Under the pieces are notes generated by a model. The model had not been told where the DNA came from. It saw only the letters and a program-made list of their open reading frames with translations, and did not search any database. Both the position numbers and the translations under genes were made by a program. 64,000 nt of DNA from Glandiceps talaboti (lineage: Eukaryota; Hemichordata; Enteropneusta; Spengelidae), in assembly GCF_964340395.1 (NCBI RefSeq), contig NC_135551.1, forward strand, positions 17,722,003-17,786,002, written 5' to 3'. Positions 21,359 to 32,289 of the stretch are shown here, one piece after another. The number at the start of each line of letters is the position of its first letter. The first letter of the stretch is position 1.

Positions 21359-24300
21359 TGTTACACAGATATCATGAACTTGAGAGAACTTTTAAAGGAT
21401 ACGTGAAATTATATGAAATTGATATTACCGAGAATGAACCACATACACAATTAACTGGAAATAAACTGTTAATAAAGAAAATCTTAGAACAAAATTTACA
21501 AAATACGGGTGGAATAAAAGCGATATTAACCTTGAAGATAAAATTTGTTTAAAGTGGTAAAGATATGGAAGAAACAACAAGTGATGGTTATTTTAATAGT
21601 AGTCCTTTACAAATTATAAATTCTGACCAAATAGATGAACAATTGAGTGAAAGTTTCGAAAGAATTATTGAACATATTGCTAAATGGTTACGTGAAGGAT
21701 CTGGTTGGCAAATAAAACTACTTCTTAATTTTTATGTACATATCACAACATACGAACCTTTACAAGGTAGCTCATATATCAAATTACCAAAATAGTTACA
21801 ACATCCGAAGAAAGGTCTCATTAATATACAAAATAATGATAATGAATGTTTTAGATGGTGTCATTTAGCATATAAGTTTCCAGTTGAAATTCATAAAAAT
21901 CGACCATCTAGATACCGTCAACACATCGTTGATCTCGATTACAAAGGAATAACATTCCCGGTTACAACAAAACAAATACCAAAAATTGAAAACCAAAATA
22001 ATATATCTATTTCTGTATTTGGTTATAAAAATAAAAAAGCATATCCAATTTATGTTACTAAACAAACTTGTGAAGATCACCTTGATTTACTACTAATAAC
22101 TCGTGGTGATAAAAAACATTATGTTTGGATCAAAAATTTTAATCGATTCATGCATGGTATAACAAATTATAATGGAAGAAAACATTTCTGTAAATATTGT
22201 TTACAACACTTTACAACCGCAGAGATTTTAAATCAGCACATTCCTGTTTGTTTCGAAATAAATGGTACACAAGCTATACGAATACCAACTGAGGAGAACA
22301 AGTGGTTATCATTTAAAAATTACTCAAAACAATTAAATTAACCATTTGTTATTTACGCAGATTTCGAATCTATAACTCGAAAAGTAAATACCTGTCATCC
22401 TAATAAAAAGCACAATATTCACACATCATTATCAAAAGCATGAAGTTTACAGTTTTGGCTATAAATTAATCTGTTGTTACGATGATACATTCAGTAAAAA
22501 AAGTGTCATTTACAGAGGACCAGATGCATCTAGGATATTTATGGAAATGATGTTATCAGAAGTCTAATATTGTAATAATATAAAACAACAACATTTCAAC
22601 AAACCTTTGTGTATGAGTAAAAACGATGAAATATGTTTTTAAAAAGCAACGCAATGTCATATTTGTGAAAAATTTTACAAAGAAAATGATATACCAGTTC
22701 GTGATCATTGTCATATTACTGGTAAAAACCGTGGCTCAGCACATGTAAAATGTAATATCAATTTTCAAGTAACGAAAAAAATACCCGTTATTCCACAATT
22801 TAAAAGGATATGACAGTCATTTCATTGTTCAAACCCTTGAACACTTTGACGAAAAAATTAATATTATCCCACATTCTATGGAAAAGTTCATGGCTATAAT
22901 GGTTGGTACTCATTTAGTATTTATAGATAGTTTAAATTTCTTGAACGCTTCTTTAGAAAAACTCGTAGGTAACACAAGTGATTTCAAATACACTAAACAA
23001 GAATTCCCTAACTGTTTAAAATTATTAACACGGAAGGGTGTATACCCCTATGATTATATGGATTCCATCGAAAAATTCAAGGACGTTAATCTTCCAATAA
23101 AGGAAAAATTCTATTCTTTTCTAAATAAGGCTGGTATAAATGATGATGATTATGAGCATGCACAAGATATTTGGAAACATTTTAATATGCAAACGATGGG
23201 TGATTATCATGATCTGTACCTTAAAATTGATGTACTTTTATTAACCGATGTATTTGAAAATTTCCGAAAGACATGTAATGTATACTATAACCTCGATCCC
23301 TGTCATTATTTCAGTGCTCCTGGGTTATCCTGGGATGCGTGTCTAAAAATGACTAAAATAATCTCGAATTATTAACGGATATAGATATGCATCTCTTCAT
23401 AGAAAAAGGTCTTCGTGGAGGTATTTCTTATATATCTGCTGGTCATGCAAAGGCAAACAATCCATACATGAAAGATTATGACCCAACCCAGGAAACAAAG
23501 TACATCATGTATTTAGATGCTAATAATCTCTATGGTTGGGCAATGACTCAATCTTTACCAACACATGGATTTTAATGGATTGATATAGATTCACTAAACT
23601 TAAGTAAGTACACCAATGAGAGCGAGCAAAATTAATCCTTGAAGTTGATCTTGAATATCCTAATGACCTCCATGATCTTCACAATGATTATCATTTAGCA
23701 CCTGAGAGACTATGTATTACTGAAGACATGTTATCACCGCATAATAAAAAGATACGTGATCTATTTAAAATCAAATGTGGAAATATAGAGATATTAACTA
23801 CAACTCTAAGGCCGACAAAGAAATATGTACTTCATTTTCAAAACTTAAAACAATATTTATCACCCGGTTTAAAAGTCACTTAAATTCACATAGCCATTGA
23901 GTTTAATCAATCAAAATGGATGTCACAATACATCTTATTTAACATTGAAAAGAGAAAGAAAGCAACAAATGCATTCGAAAAAGATTTCTTCAAACTAATG
24001 AATAATTCTGTCTTTGGACGTACTATGATGAATGTACGTAAGCATCGTAGTATAAAATTATGTATAACAGAAAAACAATTCAAGAAATTAGTATCCAAAC
24101 CAACGTTTGTCATGCAAAAAATTATAACCCAAAGTCTAGTAGCAGTGGAAAACAAAAAAGAATGATTAACCCTAAATCAACCCTTATATGTTGGAATGAG
24201 TATTCTTGATTTATCTAAAACTTTCATTACAATTATATAAAAGAAAAATATGGGCCACGAGCTAAATTATTATTCACAGATACAGATTCATTAATGTATG

Positions 24301-24757
24301 AAATTAAAGCCAATGATTCGTATAAAGATTTCTATAAAGATAAAGACCTTTTTGATAATAGTGATTATTCATCAGAAATTCCATATTTCTTTGATTATAA
24401 CAAAAAAGTAATTGGTAAATTCAAAGACGAGTGTGCGGGTAAACCAATCACCGAGTTAATTGGGTTGAGAAGTAAAATGTACTCATACACAACAGAGTCC
24501 ACTTCTGCATGTAAAGCAAAAGGTATAAAAAGTTAGTTATAAAAAAGAATATAACTCACGAGGAATTTAACAAAGTACTTTTTGAAAATTTACAAATGAA
24601 ACATTCTATGAATACTATACGATCGATAAATCACCAGATTGGTAGTTATACAATCAATAAAACTTCTTTGAGTTGTTTCAATGATAAACGTTATGTTCTT
24701 GATCATTGTAACACATTAGCATATGGTCACATTGAAATGAAATTGGTTAACCATTAA
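21358..24757 (+). pseudogene. Protein-primed type B DNA polymerase (PolB), multiply broken
   Basis: Synthesises the element's DNA. Motifs in order over 3.4 kb: HLAYKFP and FCKYCLQHF (zinc-like) near 21860-22215; exonuclease I FVIYADFESI (about 22345); an HNH-like RDHCHITGKNRGSAHVKCN block (about 22700); exonuclease II GYDSHF (about 22807); exonuclease III DLYLKIDVLLLTDVF (about 23215); polymerase motif A YLDANNLYGWAM (about 23510); motif B KLMNNSVFGRTM (about 23990); motif C FTDTDSLMYEI (about 24275); and a terminal NKTSLSCFNDKRYVL block. In-frame stops occur near 21550, 21793, 22339, 23373, 23573, 23881, 24163 and 24534, with frameshifts around 22440-22640 and 22810. No ATG precedes the first conserved residues (21358), so the start is lost or was non-canonical. 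All catalytic motifs remain legible. Confidence 0.93.
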
Positions 24758-25383
24758 AATCTATTAGTTCATTATTTTGATTAGTTATACAAATTCGAAG
24801 ATTAGTTATATTCATTTTCTTGATTGGTACTGGAACATTCGCAGGAAATGAATAAGTGACAGCTTCTCCTATTTCACCCCGATCCTGTATCGTTAAAATT
24901 TGTAAATAATTAGACCTTTTCCCATTGATGTAATTAGTAGGTGTATCTATAATATCACAGTAGTCTACGTATTCAGTCACAGGAAGAAAATCTGCTTTGT
25001 TGGGACTAATACCTGGTGAAATTTATTCTTTCTCTTTAAAAACCAAGTATCCTCTCAAAATTCTTAGGTTTTGAAAAGTCTACTTTAACATTATCACTGA
25101 GTATCATCCCTGTTTTTCCTGTTGGTAAAATTCTCTTAAAATTAATTATTTTTGTTCTAACAATCGCTTGTGATAATGTATCTACATTGTAATTACCTGA
25201 TTCTATTTTTTTAACTGATGTTTTATTGTTAGCGGTAAAAGCAATTTCATTGTTTTCTTTTGTAATATTATACCAGGAATTATATATTTTACACTCCAAC
25301 AGTCGTATCTGTCTATAACCAGTCAGCGTTTATGTAAAACTGATAGTAATATCATTAGATTCTTCGTCTATATACAACTTCAT
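24747..25383 (-). pseudogene. Probable Polinton minor capsid (penton-like) protein
   Basis: The only gene of copy A on the minus strand. It opens MKLYIDEESNDITISF at 25383, meets a stop 18 codons in, then reads LLECKIYNSWYNITKENNEI, ILPTGKTGMILSDNVKVDF and NFERILGF (to 25036). After a break it reads TEYVDYCDIIDTPTNYINGK and SYSFPANVPV-like wording to ITNLRICITNQNNELIDFNG at 24747. The pattern (short beta-rich segments, a GF motif mid-way, a terminal ITNQNNELIDFNG) matches a widespread conserved Maverick/Polinton structural protein, probably the single-jelly-roll minor capsid. The last assignment is an inference from family memory and context. It is convergent with PolB and overlaps its last 11 bases. 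Confidence 0.55.
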
Positions 25384-25436
25384 TGTTTTTTGTTTATATA
25401 TATTTATATATATATATATTATATACTTAATATAAT

Positions 25437-26402
25437 ATGCCATCAAATTTTGGAGTAGGTATGATAGCACCACAAGGATATGCACTTAATGATCTCAAAG
25501 ATGTTTACACACCCACACCGTATTTAACCGGACGTAATAATAGCAAAGATTTCGTCTTTAAATGGAAAAAATACTACTAAATCATTTAATTTAGAACCAG
25601 CGGCAATTCAATCACACGAGCATACCAACAATTTTGTAGCCCTAAATGACATAGATGAGACAATCGAAGAATATACAGTAACAAAACATCATGTACCATT
25701 TGGTTTTGCGTATAGCAACAGAGATGCTAAGTTCTATACTTTTGAATTACCACGAGATTTTGTTGAATTGATTGAAAAACCATTAACTGTTGACCATGGT
25801 TTAACTGACCAAGTTCCTTATGTGCTGGTTTATAATGACAATAATAAGACATTTAGTTTAGCTGATATCAGACACTATTTACCGGAAGCAGATCCTAGAC
25901 TAGATCTTCTGTACCCAAAGCTGCATTTAAAATTAGATGCTTCAAAAACAATAGTGAAAGAAAACAATATTTTTCGTAGAGTTTTAAATTCGGGGGAATG
26001 GTATTGTAGTTACAACGTTCAAAGAGGAAATCTTTCATTATTTTATGATACGCAGTTTAAAATATTAGGTTTGAAACTGAATGAGGATGAGGTTGAATTA
26101 AAATTGTTTACTGCTAATGAAGTAATGACGGAAGATATAAAGAAAGTAACTAGTGGTATCATTGTTATTAACTGTATTAAATTAAATACTGAGAGTGAAT
26201 ACGATACTCTTCTGAATGGATTTTCAATATCATGTAGCCAACGTTCATTATTAACTATTGAAATTCATATTGAAAACGAACTTATCAATGTTACTTGTCA
26301 ACAAGTAAAGCGTTATCTAAAATAGCAGAAGGGTTAAAGACTATAGATATTGGAACAATATCTTTGAAACGTATGATTCTTATAGATTTTAAAGTATTTT
26401 AG
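25437..26402 (+). pseudogene. Polinton conserved protein of unknown function, two frameshifts
   Basis: Starts MPSNFGVGMIAPQGYALNDL after a long TATATA promoter-like stretch and stays open to about 25560. It continues in a second frame (AAIQSHEHTNNFVALNDIDE on to 26325) with VPFGFAYSNRDAKFYTFELP and a beta-rich body. A third frame extends the end (ALSKIAEGLKTIDIGTISLK, stop at 26400-26402), so one indel near 26300 is likely. Total length is about 320 residues. The family is not recognised. Position between minor capsid and integrase suggests a structural or assembly role, which is inference. Confidence 0.5.
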
Positions 26403-26543
26403 GCTTATTTTATAGACTATGATTTATGTTGTAAATCCCCGATAAATGAGAATAAAATAAGTGAGTATACACTTAATAAAAGATTATAGCGATATAATAT
26501 TTTCCATTTAAACAAATAAAATATTAATAGTTAGATACACAAA

Positions 26544-27045
26544 ATGGCACAAATGACACATGAAATGTCTGAGCAAATGAGTATCGAGATAAAGATCATG
26601 AAGAATTTAAGGAGGTATTAAACCAAACACTTAATGAATGGGCAGGTGTTTTACCTCCTCCTTGTTCCTTTAAAAAATCTACTAAGAGAAATAATAAAGC
26701 AACTAAAGCAGTTTAAAATTTAGCCAATCAACCGAATAATATATTAACTAATGAAGAATTTGATATTGCGTTAATGGAGCAAACTGTTAAAAATGGAGAG
26801 AATTACCTGTTAATGTTATTTATAAGGTGATAGATGTACAACAAATACATGGAAAATATGGTGCTAGTTTTATAGGGTCTTTTCAAGATAAGAATGGAAT
26901 AACTATGAAATATTATTAACCGTCAAGAATACATGTCGATTTAAAAAGATTAGATATACCTTTTTGTATTAGGTCAGATGGATTACAAAAATCAAATAAA
27001 ATAGGACAAGAATATTTTTATTACGCAACTGTTAACATAAAATAA
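26544..27045 (+). pseudogene. Polinton small conserved gene, several breaks
   Basis: ATG at 26544 opens MAQMTHEMSEQMS. Frame changes and a stop follow, with coherent wording recoverable piecewise: LNEWAGVLPPPCSFKKSTKR (about 26630), NILTNEEFDIALMEQT (about 26740), VIYKVIDVQQIHGKYGASFI (about 26815) and GQEYFYYATVNIK ending at TAA near 27043. This is short, Lys-rich and of unknown function. The pattern of broken but coherent frames indicates a once-real gene. Confidence 0.45.
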
Positions 27046-27155
27046 AACAACTTATAAGTTTTAATGAGTCTGATTTTACTGTTCTGTTAATAAAAACCTT
27101 AGTTAATTTTATATATTTTTTTGCCTAAAATTTAATATAGATTAAATCATATACA

Positions 27156-27692
27156 ATGAACAAATCATTAAGCTTATCTCTCAATGATCTTAGGGATTTT
27201 AAATTTATGAAACCAATCACAGGTGTTAAATATCACTTAGAATATGAAAATAATACGTTTAAACTAAAACCTTTACTGCCTCCAAAACTTATAATAACGG
27301 AAGAAATTGCAATAATTGAATTAGATCATAAAAAAATTGTTAGGCTCTTGGTAAACGAATTTTCTCATATAATAAACACAGATAAAGTAATATTTGATAG
27401 TGATAGAAATGATTACTTTATTCAACCAGGTACTTATCACATTCAACATTTTATAGACTCCGCTGCTATTTCTAAGGATATTAACGAGAGATCAATAGTT
27501 AATTTTAATATAAAACTCGATGATAAAATTAAAATATCTCATTCAACATTTCTTATAAACAAACAAATTATACCAGCATCTGTGTCTCGGTTATTTCGTA
27601 CTGAAAAAAGGGTTAAAGTCACTATTAGTTTTAAGTTCTTCGATCGTCGTTATTCAAAAATAACCTTTCGTTCAACTTTGTTTATCTTATAA
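27156..27692 (+). CDS. Polinton protein of unknown function (178 aa), intact
   Basis: Opens MNKSLSLSLNDLRDFKFMKP after an AT-rich leader. It is one of the few undamaged frames in copy A. It is predicted mixed alpha/beta with many Lys/Ile and no cysteine, signal or membrane segment. Motifs such as FIQPGTYHIQHFIDS and VKVTISFKFFDRRYSKITFR suggest beta strands. No family is recognised. The absence of stops next to heavily broken neighbours may be chance. Confidence 0.6.
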   Translation: MNKSLSLSLNDLRDFKFMKPITGVKYHLEYENNTFKLKPLLPPKLIITEEIAIIELDHKKIVRLLVNEFSHIINTDKVIFDSDRNDYFIQPGTYHIQHFIDSAAISKDINERSIVNFNIKLDDKIKISHSTFLINKQIIPASVSRLFRTEKRVKVTISFKFFDRRYSKITFRSTLFIL

Positions 27693-27748
27693 AAATAATA
27701 TATATACATATATAAAGTGATACGATTTTATAAAACCTAAACCACAAA

Positions 27749-28249
27749 ATGATTGACCAAAATGTTAAAACAATACAAGATTTAACTGATTATCTTACAC
27801 GAGTATGTAGTGCGTATAGACGTTCTTACAAATTATTAAGTCGTGTTAATAAAGCGATACTCATTACTAGTGGGATTGTTTCAGGAACTGCCACATTAGC
27901 TATAGTTCCCGCAATACCAGTTTTTGTCAGTGCATTAGCTGCAGTTCCAATAATCATTACAGTTGTCAATCAAATCTTAAAACTAACAGACAAAGTATCA
28001 CATTTGAAATTACAATATCAAAATTTTAAAGAATTATTAACATACGCACAGGCAAATATATATACTGAAAAACCTCAAGAATTTATACAAGAAGTATTCA
28101 TGAAGTCTCTTGAAATGCAGAAAGCTGCCAATTACACTCCCCCTTTGGAGCGTTACTTGAAGTATGATAAACTGAATGGTTATTCAGAGATGGAATCAGA
28201 TATTAAATCAGAGTTGAAATCAGAGATGAAATCAGAAATTGAAATATAA
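27749..28249 (+). CDS. Polinton membrane/coiled-coil protein (166 aa), intact
   Basis: The N-terminal 40 residues are helical (TIQDLTDYLTRVCSAYRRSY). Residues 38-75 form a long hydrophobic hairpin (ILITSGIVSGTATLAIVPAI, then FVSALAAVPIIITVV), followed by charged helices, and the C-terminus has three near-repeats of a SE-M/L-KSE type (MESDIKSELKSEMKSEIEI). The layout of a helix, a double hydrophobic segment and a coiled coil resembles membrane-active or virion-associated proteins; no named family is assigned. Confidence 0.6.
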   Translation: MIDQNVKTIQDLTDYLTRVCSAYRRSYKLLSRVNKAILITSGIVSGTATLAIVPAIPVFVSALAAVPIIITVVNQILKLTDKVSHLKLQYQNFKELLTYAQANIYTEKPQEFIQEVFMKSLEMQKAANYTPPLERYLKYDKLNGYSEMESDIKSELKSEMKSEIEI

Positions 28250-28281
28250 TATAATATTACTTTATATAATTTACTAATATA

Positions 28282-29305
28282 GACCAGTATCTGCGAGACT
28301 TGTATTACAATTCTGATTTAGCATACAGCGGTATCACAAAATTGTGGCGTAAAATCAAAGCAGACCAGAAAAAAAATATAAGGAATTGAAACAATGGTTG
28401 GAAGAACAAGAAGTTTACACTATGCACAAACCATGGAATTGATGATCAGTGGCAAGCTGACATTGTGGAGATGAATAATGACCGGAGGAACCATGGCCAC
28501 CGTTACATCCTGACTATTATCGATGTATTATCGAAGTATGCTTGGGTGATACCGCTCAAATCACAACGTGGTATTGAAATGGCCGATTGAGTTAATTTTC
28601 AAAGACCGTGAACCGAATAAAATTCAATTTGATGAAGGTCGAGAATTTTACAATAAGCATGTTAAAGATCTCTTTGAAAAACACGAAATTTAGTGGTTTA
28701 GTACACGATCTGATAAAAAAGCTTCAGTTGTTGAGCGTTTTAACAGAACACTTAAATCACGTATGTATAAATATTTTACTGATAAACAGACTAGAAAATG
28801 GGTTGACGTACTAGATGGATTAGTGGATGGTTATAACAATACTTATCATAATTCAATCCACATGACTCCGAAGGAAGCATCATTACCAAAGAATGAAAAT
28901 ATCGTTTGGTATAATTTGTACGGTGCTTATCTCACTGTTGAATATGGAACTCCTATGTTTAATATTGGTGATATCGTGAGAATTTCCAAATACAAGAATG
29001 TGTTTGCCAAAGGATATCTACCAAACTACACACATGAACTTTTCAAAATCAAACAAATAATCTTTGGTCCTGTTATTGTTTACACTCTGGAGGACTTATC
29101 GGGTGAAGACATGAAGGCACGTTTTATGAGCAAGAATTATCACTTGATATGACCAGGGAATCGGAAGAATATAAAATTGAAAAAACATTACGTAAGAAAA
29201 AAAATCAAAGGCCATAATATCGCATTGGTAAAATGGTTAGGATATGATGATAAATTTAATTCTTGGGAACCGATTGAAAATATTAAAAAAAATATAATTA
29301 TATAA
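28282..29305 (+). pseudogene. Retroviral-type integrase with C-terminal chromodomain
   Basis: Catalyses insertion of the element and creates the 6-bp duplication. N-terminal remnant YLRDLYYNSDLAYSGITKLW (28283). Core: DDQWQADIVEM (first Asp), HGHRYILTIIDVLSKYAWVI, and after damaged frames (28580-28690) KASVVERFNRTLKSRMYKYF holding the Glu. The middle Asp region is degraded. The C-terminal half (28763-29305) is one frame apart from a TGA at 29150-29152: YNNTYHNSIHMTPKEA, an SH3-like stretch, then a chromodomain (IALVKWLGYDDKFNSWEPIE). The chromodomain, which may direct insertion to marked chromatin, is usual for Polinton integrases. Confidence 0.9.
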
Positions 29306-29378
29306 GATAATATATAAGTTAACATGTTTGAAGAACATAATATAACCAAATTTTTAAATATGGTTAATCCCGAGTAAA

Positions 29379-29696
29379 ATGATTATAAATTTGAATACGA
29401 ATGTGGTGGGTTATAACAATTTCTTACAACAGGCGACAGAAGATATGAAGTTCGGTTACAACAACAACAACATAGATAATGATGTGAAAAAATCAGCATT
29501 AAAAGAAATGGAAGGTCACCCAGATCCAGTGCAACGACTCGAAACCCCAGTTGAAGCGACAGCAGCAGTAGCAACCCCAACAGCAGAAGCGGTAACAGTT
29601 GAAGCGACAGCACCTTCTGCATCAAAGCATGACATTGTTCAGAATAATAGTTGGGGCAATATTTTTAAGTTACATATTTATATAACATTGTCGTAA
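29379..29696 (+). CDS. Polinton small Ala/Thr/Val-rich protein (105 aa)
   Basis: Opens MIINLNTNVVGYNNFLQQAT and then has a low-complexity stretch of Ala/Val/Thr/Glu (ATAAVATPTAEAVTVEATAP) before a short hydrophobic tail. It is of unknown function and may be a separate small gene or a former N-terminal extension of the next one, whose ATG follows its stop within two bases. The family is not recognised. Confidence 0.45.
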   Translation: MIINLNTNVVGYNNFLQQATEDMKFGYNNNNIDNDVKKSALKEMEGHPDPVQRLETPVEATAAVATPTAEAVTVEATAPSASKHDIVQNNSWGNIFKLHIYITLS

Positions 29697-29697
29697 G

Positions 29698-30919
29698 ATG
29701 ACTGACTTTGATCCTTTTGATGTTGATCCTTTTAAGGAAAATGTAAATGAAAATGCTGGTGAAGACTTTGAAATGACAGAGTATGAACAAGATTCGCTGG
29801 ATTTGCTGGAATCAAGAGAACAAGAAACATCATTCACAGATCCTGTAGACCCCGCAGTTGAAATAGATATGACAATGACGGGTGCAGCAGATAAACTTAC
29901 TGAATTAAAAAATAAAATGTTAGAAGATACTATTGACCCAGTTATTAAAAAAGTGACAACGTGAGTGTTAATCGAACGGAATTGCGATTAAATACACATG
30001 TAGGACAGGATGGAGAGTTGTATGATAACATAAAAGATCAAAGAATTACAAGAAACGGTGAACTTTTAGCCAAAAGTACAATAAAAAGTAAAATTGGTAT
30101 TGTAGCTTATAAAAGACTTTTCTTAGACACTGCAGAGATTACTTTGATTCCATCGGGGCCTTTAAATGTGGATGAAGTTGAAGCTATAGATCTCACACCA
30201 CCAATGATTGGTCAATTAAGAGACTATCAGGCCTACCTCAGAAGAGACACTGCAGGTAACAAAGATAAAATCGGTAAGGTCGAAAACAAAATTGAAGAAT
30301 GGAATGAACTTAATCCTGAATATACAGTCATGCGTAAAGAACTTGATACAGCAGTCAAGAGTTTAGAAAATTTGTATGATAGAAAAAAAGAATTGGAAAG
30401 CAGACAAAAAATCTAGGAATTAACGCAAGATGAAAAAAAGGAATTAGGCAGAATTCAGATTAATATCCTAAAATATAATAAAGAAACTGATACTTTACGC
30501 AATAAGTTAGCTGAGACATCTGCTTTGAAAGAAGTACTCAAAGACCCAAACCTTAGTATTAAAGATAAACTAATAATTCTTTTCAAACGCAATGGAGTTA
30601 CTATCGTTTCATTGGCAACAGCCCTCGGTTTGGTTATAACTACCATAGCTGTTCAATTAGGAAGGTCGCAGGCTGCTGGTGGTAGCAGTAGTGGTGGTGG
30701 TGGACCAGTCAAAGCAGTTATTAAATGTGTTGCGGATGCACTGAAATGGCTCGGTAATAAAGTAGCGTTGGCACTGCCGGGTATTATAGGTTCTATTGTA
30801 TCTTTTGTTTTAAAAACAGCGGGACAAGTGGTAGGATTTATAGGTGAGCATATATGGTTGTTGGCAACTGCAATAGCAGTATACCTTTATGAACGGATTT
30901 TTAAAGAGAGCCCTTAACG
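29698..30919 (+). pseudogene. Polinton conserved protein with C-terminal hydrophobic segments, two breaks
   Basis: The first part (29698-29964) is acidic, MTDFDPFDVDPFKENVNENA. A GTGA overlap at 29961 then shifts the frame to NRTELRLNTHVGQDGELYDN and a beta-rich region (to 30416), where a TAG (30414-30416) interrupts. The same frame continues as coiled-coil sequence (LGRIQINILKYNKETDTLRN) and ends in hydrophobic segments: VTIVSLATALGLVITTIAV, a Gly/Ser linker, ALALPGIIGSIVSFVLKTAG and HIWLLATAIAVYLYERIF. The total is about 405 residues. It resembles a conserved Polinton-associated protein of unknown role, probably a membrane-anchored or membrane-active virion component. Confidence 0.6.
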
Positions 30920-30947
30920 AAAATATAAATGAAAATAAAAAAATAAA

Positions 30948-30985
30948 TATATTTTATATTTTATATAGTATAATAGTGTAAGAAA
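30948..30985 (+). promoter_or_regulatory. Candidate Polinton promoter upstream of capsid gene
   Basis: TATATTTTATATTTTATATA, then GTATAATAGTGTAAGAAA and ATG at 30986. The TAGTGTAA-A-ATG junction is shared with 4488, 4783 and 34361. Confidence 0.4.
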
Positions 30986-31624
30986 ATGCCTTACAATTGA
31001 GAACTTCAAGGTGATTACTCAAAACTAAATGCACTTGATAGTAAAGGAGAGCGAACTCATGATGTTGTAACATATAATCCAAATCGTGCAAAACATATCC
31101 AACATTTCAGAACAATTAACTTCTCTGGTACAGATACAATTATTAACGAGCACGTAGAAGTTTGAATTTTCGTACTATTCAGTAAACCACAGCTACAACA
31201 TTTATTAGACACCGAATTATTCTTTAATCCTAGTATTAATTCTGTTGCAGTAACGATAGAAGGTATTGCAAATAAAGTGTATGCACATGGATTATCTCCT
31301 AGAAAATTTTGGGAAGAAGCCAGACATTATTTCATGGCACCTGAGTTCTGTAGATACACTTGTCAAGGAATTGATAAACTAGAGAAAGTAGACAAGGCCA
31401 GTTTTCTGTTGGATAAATACTGTTCGTTTATTGATTTAAGAAGTTTTAAAGATAATACGTATCATAATAGTGGTCTGAAAGTTATGAATACAAAAGATGG
31501 GGTTCAGCTGGAAATTCAACGAGAGGCTACAGATCCACAAGAAAGAATAACTGCAAATATTTTCATTATAAGTGATGCCAAGCTTAATATTGAAAGATCT
31601 AAATCAAAATCTATTATATATTAA
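30986..31624 (+). pseudogene. Polinton major capsid protein gene with large internal deletion
   Basis: One frame with two stops (30998 and about 31163). The N-terminus (ELQGDYSKLNALDSKGERTH, DVVTYNPNR) runs abruptly into the distal part of the protein: SVAVTIEGIANKVYAHGLSP, FWEEARHYFMAPEF, CSFIDLRSFKDNTYHNSGLK, NTKDGVQLEI and ANIFIISDAKLNIE. The second block fits the C-terminal jelly-roll part of Polinton double-jelly-roll capsids. The whole frame spans only about 210 codons, while such capsids are several hundred residues, so most of the middle has been deleted, in frame. It lies just upstream of the ATPase, as expected of morphogenesis genes. The identification rests on family knowledge and is good but not certain. 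Confidence 0.65.
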
Positions 31625-32233
31625 TACTCTAAAATTATATGGCTTGACCCTCCTTTCAATATGCTTATTAGTGCACCAACATGTTCGGGTAAAACAGAAT
31701 TCGTTATGAAGTTGTTACAAACGTATTACAAGAATGTATTTGATTACATAATCATAATCTGCCTGACATTCTTAAACAATAAAGCTTACAATAAAAAATG
31801 TATTTTCAAAGACTCAGACATTATTATAATGATTCTTAACATAGAAAAAATAAATGAATGTATTGAACACGCGTATGAGTGTTATAAAAATACAAAAAGT
31901 CTAATCATACTAGATGACTGCGCTCTCACGAAGGATGATAAATCTTGTGTCAATATTTTAACAAAATTGGCATTTTCAGCTCGTCATGATAATATTAGTG
32001 TATGGGTACTTACGGAACAATTTACGAGTATCGCCAAGACATTTCGAGAAAATATTGGCATGCTTGTTCTCTATTACACACCGAGTAAAAATGATGTGAA
32101 AGAGATAATTGAAAACTACGGGATGGAATTAAATAAAATAGAAATTAGTGAATATATAAAACAATTAAAATATACTCCTTACAGCAAATTAGTGTTTCGT
32201 TTAAGACAACCTTATAGTATAGATCTGATATAA
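31625..32233 (+). CDS. A32/FtsK-like packaging ATPase
   Basis: Pumps DNA into capsids in Polintons and related viruses. Walker A is ISAPTCSGKTEF (about 31661), just after the conserved IWLDPPFNM lead-in. Walker B is SLIILDDCAL (about 31900). A further conserved segment follows, LAFSARHDNISVWVLTEQF (about 31970). The C-terminus ends RQPYSIDLI. The open region begins after the capsid gene's stop without an ATG before the lead-in, so the first ATG in frame (31661) would start inside Walker A; the N-terminus is probably lost or shifted. From 31661 it gives 190 codons, somewhat short for the family. Confidence 0.85.
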   Translation, partial: YSKIIWLDPPFNMLISAPTCSGKTEFVMKLLQTYYKNVFDYIIIICLTFLNNKAYNKKCIFKDSDIIIMILNIEKINECIEHAYECYKNTKSLIILDDCALTKDDKSCVNILTKLAFSARHDNISVWVLTEQFTSIAKTFRENIGMLVLYYTPSKNDVKEIIENYGMELNKIEISEYIKQLKYTPYSKLVFRLRQPYSIDLI

Positions 32234-32289
32234 TGTTAATCAATGATATTTGTTGTCTCTTATATCTATTTATTGCGTTGGTTATCATC

